From assembly GCA_044376365.1 (NCBI GenBank), contig JBILLA010000058.1:1-12391 (forward strand): a stretch of DNA of 12,391 nucleotides, in the 5' to 3' direction. How positions within the stretch are numbered: position 1 is the stretch's first letter; every line of letters begins with the position of its first letter. Of the stretch, positions 9,101 through 12,391 are shown piece after piece. The translations under genes and the position numbers were made by a program. Source of the stretch: JBIKWN01 sp044376365 (lineage in GTDB: Bacteria; Bdellovibrionota_C; UBA2361; JBIKWN01). Below the pieces are notes generated by a model, which saw only the letters and a list, made by a program, of their open reading frames with translations, had not been told where the DNA came from and did not search any database.

Positions 9101-10918
9101 ATGCTCAAGCACTGTAAAAAGAACACGAAGTTGTTTCTCTTTGAAAAGCTCGACTGCTGCGTGCTCTGGAAGCGATCTCAAGTTTTGCATCAACTGAAGA
9201 GCCATCTCTTGCTCAAGTGGCTCACCATGTTGACGCACATGACACATAAGCTTCCAAGCAAGATCTTGTTTATCACTCCAACAAGGATTTGAAAGTGCCG
9301 TAAAATGGGCAACCGTATCCTTCAACAAGTCAGGAATGTCACCGCAAGGATCTTGCCATCTATCAAGCGTCGAATTTGATTGGGTCAACTGAAAAATATG
9401 CCCTATCGCCCAATCATGAAATGTCTTTGGTTGCTCAAAAGCAAATCCTTGAAAATTTTTCTTGTCAGTTGAGGAGTGTAAAAATCGATAGTATGCTTCT
9501 TGTCGAATCAAAGAACTATCCTGCTCATGGATTTCTGATATTTTAAAAAGCGCATCAATCACACGCTTATCTTCTAATGTTTCACAAGTCGCTCGCCCAA
9601 CACGCAGCGACTGCATCATCGTCATGAAATTTGAATCAGCATACAGAGGCACTTCTGTATTACGATCATATCCATATGCCCATACTCTCAAATCTTCAAC
9701 AGAAACGTCCTGTTTCAGTTGATATAATTCACGATTACAACACTTTAATTCTTGTTCTAGCTGCAAGAGCATTTGAAGTTGTGGCGTTGACGCCACTTCT
9801 CGTTGCATCACAGGAAGCCCCTGTTGCCACCATGAACGGTCAGGAATACCATAAGAATTATTCGTGATATTTGAAGCATCTTCGAATACTTCTGCCTGTG
9901 AAGATACAGCTGTTGCAATCCACTCGACATATTTCTTCTGCATCACAACACAGAGGTCGTCTGTTGAATATGGAGCTTTTGAGATGAATTCTTGCTGATA
10001 TGACTTAAGAAAAGCGCAAACTGCGGGGCCACCTTGCATGGGATATCCACCGTGTAATGCATAAGCATGACTACGAAACGATTCAGGACGAATCGCTGAT
10101 GAAACAATCGATGCAACTTGCTCTTGTGAAAGAAGGCTTATAGAAGCTGTAGCAGCATTTTGCTTAACCAGCTCAGTATATTGTTTTGTATTTTCGTGTA
10201 ATCCATAGTGCTGCTCTTGAAGATGGTTTATCATTGCAATAGCAATTTTCTCGACAGCATGAGTCACTTCATAATCTGAAAGATGTGGTCGACGACCATA
10301 AGTTGGATCATACTTTCTGGTACTCGATAGAGCGTCATATCTTTTTTGAAGTTGCTTTATGTCTTTACGATGACGAAGCGATCCTAAAAAATCTTTCTTA
10401 AGATTTTTTATTTCATCTCGTAGCTGCTCCATATCATAAAATACAGTTCCTTGTGAGGAGCCAAGAGAATGCAGTATTTCATCTAACGCTCTTGCTTTAC
10501 GTGCATCTTGTTCTCTAAACAGCTCAGCTAAAAGCTTATGGTTCTCAACATATTCCTCAAGAAGCTTAAACTGCTCTTCGACTTGGTTGCGAGAAGATTT
10601 TTCATCGCTTCCTAGTTGTTTAACGGAGTTCTTTGAGCTTCTTTCGATTGTTTTATGATCGGTAATAACCTGAGTACAGCTTTCAATTTTTTCTTGCAGT
10701 GCTATGTCTGATAGTTGCGCAAGGGCTTTAACGTCATGTTGCGCAAGTGGCGTCTTATAGAGCTTGAGTATCTGCTGAGCGCGATTCAAGTAATACTGAG
10801 AGAGTACCTGTGCTTCTGTGTGTAGAGCCTTTGCACTGTTCAATGCATCTTCCAATACCGCACCAGTCACCTCACGAGATGATGCCTCTTTAAGAGCAAG
10901 CTGTTCAGTAATAACCAT
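6107..10918 (-). CDS. Giant uncharacterised helical protein, 1603 residues
   Basis: I do not recognise this gene. The protein has no signal peptide and no membrane segment, so it is probably cytoplasmic. Residues 1-250 are highly charged and helical with Lys/Glu/Gln-rich runs, coiled-coil-like. Residues 290-420 are richer in Gly, Trp, Tyr and Cys (for example HGGYPMQGGP from 289, RSWWQQG from 361). From about 420 to 1400 it is almost wholly predicted helix with Leu-rich segments, possibly an alpha-solenoid, without an obvious exact repeat. The last 190 residues switch to an alpha/beta pattern with motifs GEASGYIANACW (1430-1441), RGLNP (1492-1496), TNRP (1541-1544) and FNGYDI (1571-1576). The start is the ATG at 10918; only a weak G-rich stretch precedes it. 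It is a single-gene unit or the tail of one with the upstream acyltransferase. Structural scaffold, effector or enzyme are all possible. Confidence 0.93.
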   Translation of the reverse strand: MVITEQLALKEASSREVTGAVLEDALNSAKALHTEAQVLSQYYLNRAQQILKLYKTPLAQHDVKALAQLSDIALQEKIESCTQVITDHKTIERSSKNSVKQLGSDEKSSRNQVEEQFKLLEEYVENHKLLAELFREQDARKARALDEILHSLGSSQGTVFYDMEQLRDEIKNLKKDFLGSLRHRKDIKQLQKRYDALSSTRKYDPTYGRRPHLSDYEVTHAVEKIAIAMINHLQEQHYGLHENTKQYTELVKQNAATASISLLSQEQVASIVSSAIRPESFRSHAYALHGGYPMQGGPAVCAFLKSYQQEFISKAPYSTDDLCVVMQKKYVEWIATAVSSQAEVFEDASNITNNSYGIPDRSWWQQGLPVMQREVASTPQLQMLLQLEQELKCCNRELYQLKQDVSVEDLRVWAYGYDRNTEVPLYADSNFMTMMQSLRVGRATCETLEDKRVIDALFKISEIHEQDSSLIRQEAYYRFLHSSTDKKNFQGFAFEQPKTFHDWAIGHIFQLTQSNSTLDRWQDPCGDIPDLLKDTVAHFTALSNPCWSDKQDLAWKLMCHVRQHGEPLEQEMALQLMQNLRSLPEHAAVELFKEKQLRVLFTVLEHDIQSNAPVLIRALREDPSLDAVKKKELALEVLSFAQKTNRVSGVAVDEDTVVQYNLSAEVRSDVAVILNVPQSRIDALVEGVSLLDSFVRKSLPNNNRNLISQYLSQPENQDLLCKFAATIDTNEARVKALIEVLSSRALSPDTVAVLCENPDHIDVFLADCQKIKTVCRTFPAVTNVIENPYQVLLRTMAHVSGSLIALSDQSASLTDEDLEHFNKNQHYHKHPHAVDELRQLFTTIHDLRQNDNPRAALYETLFQKDSWTRWLSQHPEGLMSMQQFVEDCFTIAGDAPRLATDILSLITSEFFKDNNQRPLPDLTQVAILGEFVRSAGGRLYDQSLLACADRRNEVADLESLYHWYNKAILEHTLPQRIHEQSKTDPIAVARMLPALKRLDLQLVSDTVLTNLDSFVHEFNERAPFALDRGLAIIDSAFGGLKTESDIIDAVERIRIFTKSGFATRDAFDCVRFLGGVIRDNGRQASREDLNDILLYMREFGFMSYPTLFHAFCKLNNHETVSGSLVGATKDLDGRKDIHQLKKILSDVMNSLIQGEGIQSSDITKEIVAALTNYQQASFRGASIDVIIQQFASGAVGIEPVPDYMIPGSLQVQKLSQESLDSFALTEDAQKKIQEYLKDICTAFEYAPEKAFDIMKASMLFELTTLKESFEGMLGTSDPAKQKGLTQQCNSLGSLIEDIHNANDIQGLFTALVSKRLSKRELSAIAPLVRQLCFHEVMKSQEVPSEIVQQRAANITYQMLPQLLDFIDHEILQEWSSKVSPSIGFDKKAFTGFLKSCIATNIFSDELDRFNAAKTFSGEEIFVHPNRSLLGEASGYIANACWSRQHDILKNNPTIVPLIFSKGSVEVGLKLLGATLLIPATVEATNERVVVIRGLNPAQNYLNDTDVGSFVESLIDYIESWAKDAGFSSILVVGDGCSRAQTNRPQISTYLMNTYVHGKKPVPLVQESALLFNGYDIAADKCFVARKLGVNQAEEPAELLVGNL

Positions 10919-10999
10919 TATGCAAAAACCCCAAAGTTGGTACTTACCCTAAGGATATGAAGCTTTCATCAGCCAGATGTACTTAAAAACATACATTTT

Positions 11000-11030
11000 T
11001 ATCAAATAGTTACCTGATAACCATTTGATA
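11000..11030. repeat. 31-base inverted repeat between the acyltransferase and giant genes
   Basis: Two 13-base arms (11000-11012 and 11018-11030) match at 12 of 13 positions around the five-base loop CCTGA. In a leftward RNA the single mismatch becomes a G-U pair, giving an unbroken 13-pair stem; in a rightward RNA it is an A-C mismatch. No U tract follows on either strand, so it is not a standard terminator. It starts 23 bases beyond the acyltransferase stop and 81 bases before the giant gene's start. It could be an operator, or an RNA processing or stability hairpin. No convincing sigma70 promoter was found in the 135-base gap (10919-11053). Confidence 0.6.
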
Positions 11031-11053
11031 TTACATAAGAAATTAGGGCCATC

Positions 11054-12124
11054 TTAAATACTATGCACACTTCCCCTGCGACGACGACCCATCAAGGCCC
11101 GCAATATGTTCGAAGCATCGATTACCTGTATCAATAGAATAGATAGAGCAAGGCTTATAAAAAAGAAGCACACGGATTCCATAAACAGATTTTGCAACGG
11201 AGGTAAAAGATATCTTGTCAGCGCAATACATGGAGCATGCAAGACGAGCAGCAGTACACTCGATCGTCCCAAAAAAGAACATGCCGATTCAATCTTTGGA
11301 AAGTGCGCAAGAGCCAATGAAAGTTGAAAAACAATATATGCACCTAGTATGGCCTGCAACGTACAGATATAAAAATTTGAGTAGTATCGACAGTTGAGAT
11401 CAATTGTTTCATCAGCAACATAATGAAACATACCAAATGCACAAAGCGCCAATAGGAATCTTCCCAGATCAAAACGCATCTCTTGAATATGTGCCGAATA
11501 AAGCGATCCAAGCAGAATAAAGCTAGACGTAATCAAGACAATATCAATACTGAGTGGCAATCCCATCATGTAGTTCTTAACTAAGTAAAGCCAGGGTGCG
11601 ATAGACGGTGACGGCAATAATGCCCAAAAACATTGAATACAATAAACGCCAAGCGCCAACGAAACGCCACAGTAAAGCCACTGATATTTACTAGGAATAG
11701 CAAAGCGTGTCGCAATTTTTTTCAGACCAAATGCTAGCGTGATGCTTATAAATAGATGGGGCAGAAACCACAGAGGTATCGCCGAACGATTTGTGACTCC
11801 CTCAAGGGAAGCACCCGTCGCATAGAAAAGCCCACCAAGAAAATGGACAAAAGTAATATCATGAAAAGGCACAAGAACTATCCAAATGATGGACAGCGCA
11901 GTGACATACGGTACTAAGAGCACATATGCCTTCTTTGAAAGAAACGTTGAAAAACGCTCTTCTGCGTTCAAAAAAATGCCAGAAAGAATAAAAAAGAGAG
12001 GAAGATGAAAAGAAAAAATTAAATTAAAGAATCGATGCCATACCTCAAGCACAGCAGGAAGATGTCCAAGGATAACAAGCAATATACCGATACCTTTGGC
12101 AACATCGACAGTTCTATGACGCAT
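11054..12124 (-). CDS. Acyltransferase-3 family membrane protein
   Basis: By family this is an integral membrane acyltransferase that moves an acyl group, usually acetyl, onto a sugar of a surface polysaccharide or lipid. The 356-residue protein shows about ten hydrophobic segments, the family opening VDVAKGIGILLVILGHLP (6-23) with the catalytic-type His21, and FHLPLFFILSG (39-49). In OafA-type members an Arg lies eleven residues before the His; here the position is Lys10, as in the sub-group related to fucose and other sugar acetyltransferases. The C-terminus ends in a basic tail (GRRRRGS) on the likely cytoplasmic side. The ATG at 12124 directly precedes the family motif. An intrinsic terminator for the upstream gene lies just before it, so it needs its own promoter or read-through; I could not place one. 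The acceptor is unknown, but a surface glycan is likely. Confidence 0.85.
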   Translation of the reverse strand: MRHRTVDVAKGIGILLVILGHLPAVLEVWHRFFNLIFSFHLPLFFILSGIFLNAEERFSTFLSKKAYVLLVPYVTALSIIWIVLVPFHDITFVHFLGGLFYATGASLEGVTNRSAIPLWFLPHLFISITLAFGLKKIATRFAIPSKYQWLYCGVSLALGVYCIQCFWALLPSPSIAPWLYLVKNYMMGLPLSIDIVLITSSFILLGSLYSAHIQEMRFDLGRFLLALCAFGMFHYVADETIDLNCRYYSNFYICTLQAILGAYIVFQLSLALAHFPKIESACSFLGRSSVLLLVLHAPCIALTRYLLPPLQNLFMESVCFFFISLALSILLIQVIDASNILRALMGRRRRGSVHSI

Positions 12125-12137
12125 GAATCTTAGGCAT

Positions 12138-12168
12138 AAAAAAAATCAGCTACCTAATGGTAGCTGAT
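12138..12168 (-). terminator. Intrinsic terminator of the right-edge gene
   Basis: A perfect ten-base stem (12145-12154 and 12159-12168) with a four-base loop is followed in the leftward transcript by a run of eight U residues. It lies 65 bases after the stop of the partial right-edge gene and only about 14 bases before the acyltransferase ATG, so it separates the two transcripts. Confidence 0.88.
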
Positions 12169-12171
12169 GCA

Positions 12172-12188
12172 ATCTGTTCTTTACAGAT
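12172..12188. repeat. Small hairpin in the 3' untranslated region
   Basis: A perfect six-base stem (ATCTGT / ACAGAT) with the loop TCTTT lies four bases beyond the terminator hairpin. It has no U tract. It may be part of a folded 3' end or chance. Confidence 0.4.
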
Positions 12189-12200
12189 ACATAATCATCT

Positions 12201-12225
12201 AAGCATCGCCCTAGGGTCGATGCTT
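12201..12225. repeat. Hairpin just after the right-edge gene
   Basis: An eight-base stem (AAGCATCG / CGATGCTT) encloses CCCTAGGGT, itself largely self-complementary, so the stem can extend past a one-base bulge. It starts eight bases after the stop codon of the partial gene in the leftward direction. Without a U tract it is more likely a 3' stabilising structure than a terminator. Confidence 0.5.
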
Positions 12226-12232
12226 GACTGTA

Positions 12233-12391
12233 TTACCACTCAACCTCACCCTTTGCCTGAGGATGCGACACAGTCAGGAATGGGTATTTACTCATAAAGC
12301 TTGTGATCGACATGAAATAGACTGCCGCAAAGGTTGCAAAGATTGCAACGTCAATAAAGCCAAACGGAAGCTCATGAGGATAACGTTGCGG
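12233..12391 (-). CDS. C-terminus of a membrane protein, possibly ActF-like subunit of alternative complex III (partial)
   Basis: An open frame enters from the right edge and ends at a TAA (12233-12235), giving 52 residues. It holds a loop with PHELPFGFIDVAIF, one hydrophobic segment of about 20 residues, then SKYPFLTVSHP and a polar tail ending EW. The arrangement of a final helix entered by FID and followed by PFL-V-HP recalls the C-terminus of ActF, the second NrfD-like, quinone-related membrane subunit of alternative complex III (quinol:cytochrome c or copper-protein oxidoreductase). The stop, followed by hairpins and a clear terminator, supports a real gene end. The identity rests on a short stretch from memory and could be another polytopic protein. 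Confidence 0.6.
   Translation of the reverse strand, partial: PQRYPHELPFGFIDVAIFATFAAVYFMSITSFMSKYPFLTVSHPQAKGEVEW

Noticed and set aside
8885..9292. A 135-residue rightward open frame inside the giant gene
   Set aside because: It lies wholly antisense to the unbroken 1603-codon frame, is rich in Lys, Phe, Cys and His in no family-like pattern, and has no evident ribosome binding site.
10985..11005. TTGATA in the right arm of the inverted repeat as the -35 of a promoter for the giant gene
   Set aside because: TTGATA is close to consensus, but no acceptable -10 lies 16-18 bases downstream; the best hexamer matches only three positions.
11000..11030. The inverted repeat as an intrinsic terminator
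   Set aside because: Neither strand has a U tract after the stem; the leftward RNA is followed by an A run.
12138..12225. The cluster of three hairpins as a tRNA or known structured RNA
   Set aside because: There is no cloverleaf spacing, no T-loop GTTCRA-type sequence and no conserved riboswitch core; one stem with its U run is a plain terminator.

Overview
The window is about 12.4 kb of ordinary, gene-dense bacterial chromosome of moderate-to-low GC. It has no rRNA, tRNA, IS element, phage gene or CRISPR array that I can see. The set of bacterial-type housekeeping genes (ribosomal protein L32, PlsX, FabG, RsmG) plus several membrane enzymes points to a bacterium with its own fatty-acid and phospholipid synthesis. 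The last 159 bases look like the C-terminus of a respiratory membrane subunit of the NrfD/ActF type. If that is right, the cell has an electron-transport chain. I cannot fix the phylum. The very large uncharacterised protein and the reduced gene clustering hint at an under-sampled lineage, but that is only an impression.

Layout. 1-1935 (+): a polytopic membrane protein resembling the DUF6020/GT-C glycosyltransferase-like family, whose 5' end lies outside the window. It converges on, and overlaps by 12 bases, a leftward block read from 5982 down to 1924: rpmF, plsX, fabG, a class I methyltransferase with a THUMP-like C-terminus, and rsmG. rpmF/plsX (4-base overlap) and plsX/fabG (1-base gap) form a tight lipid/ribosome operon with a good extended -10 promoter in front of rpmF. 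A hairpin terminator follows fabG, and a candidate promoter restarts transcription for the two methyltransferases, which themselves overlap by 4 bases.

Upstream of this, also leftward, is a single 1603-codon gene (10918-6107) that I do not recognise. It codes for a soluble, mostly helical protein with a coiled-coil-like N-terminus and a compact, conserved-looking alpha/beta module at the C-terminus. It is preceded by a 31-base near-perfect inverted repeat. Further upstream are an acyltransferase-3 family membrane protein (12124-11054), a strong intrinsic terminator with two more hairpins beside it, and the partial membrane protein at the right edge.

Functionally, rpmF-plsX-fabG joins ribosome assembly to membrane-lipid synthesis. 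The two methyltransferases are probably RNA-modifying (RsmG certainly by family, its partner by inference). The two flanking membrane enzymes suggest cell-surface glycan assembly and acylation. The giant protein is the main unexplained item.
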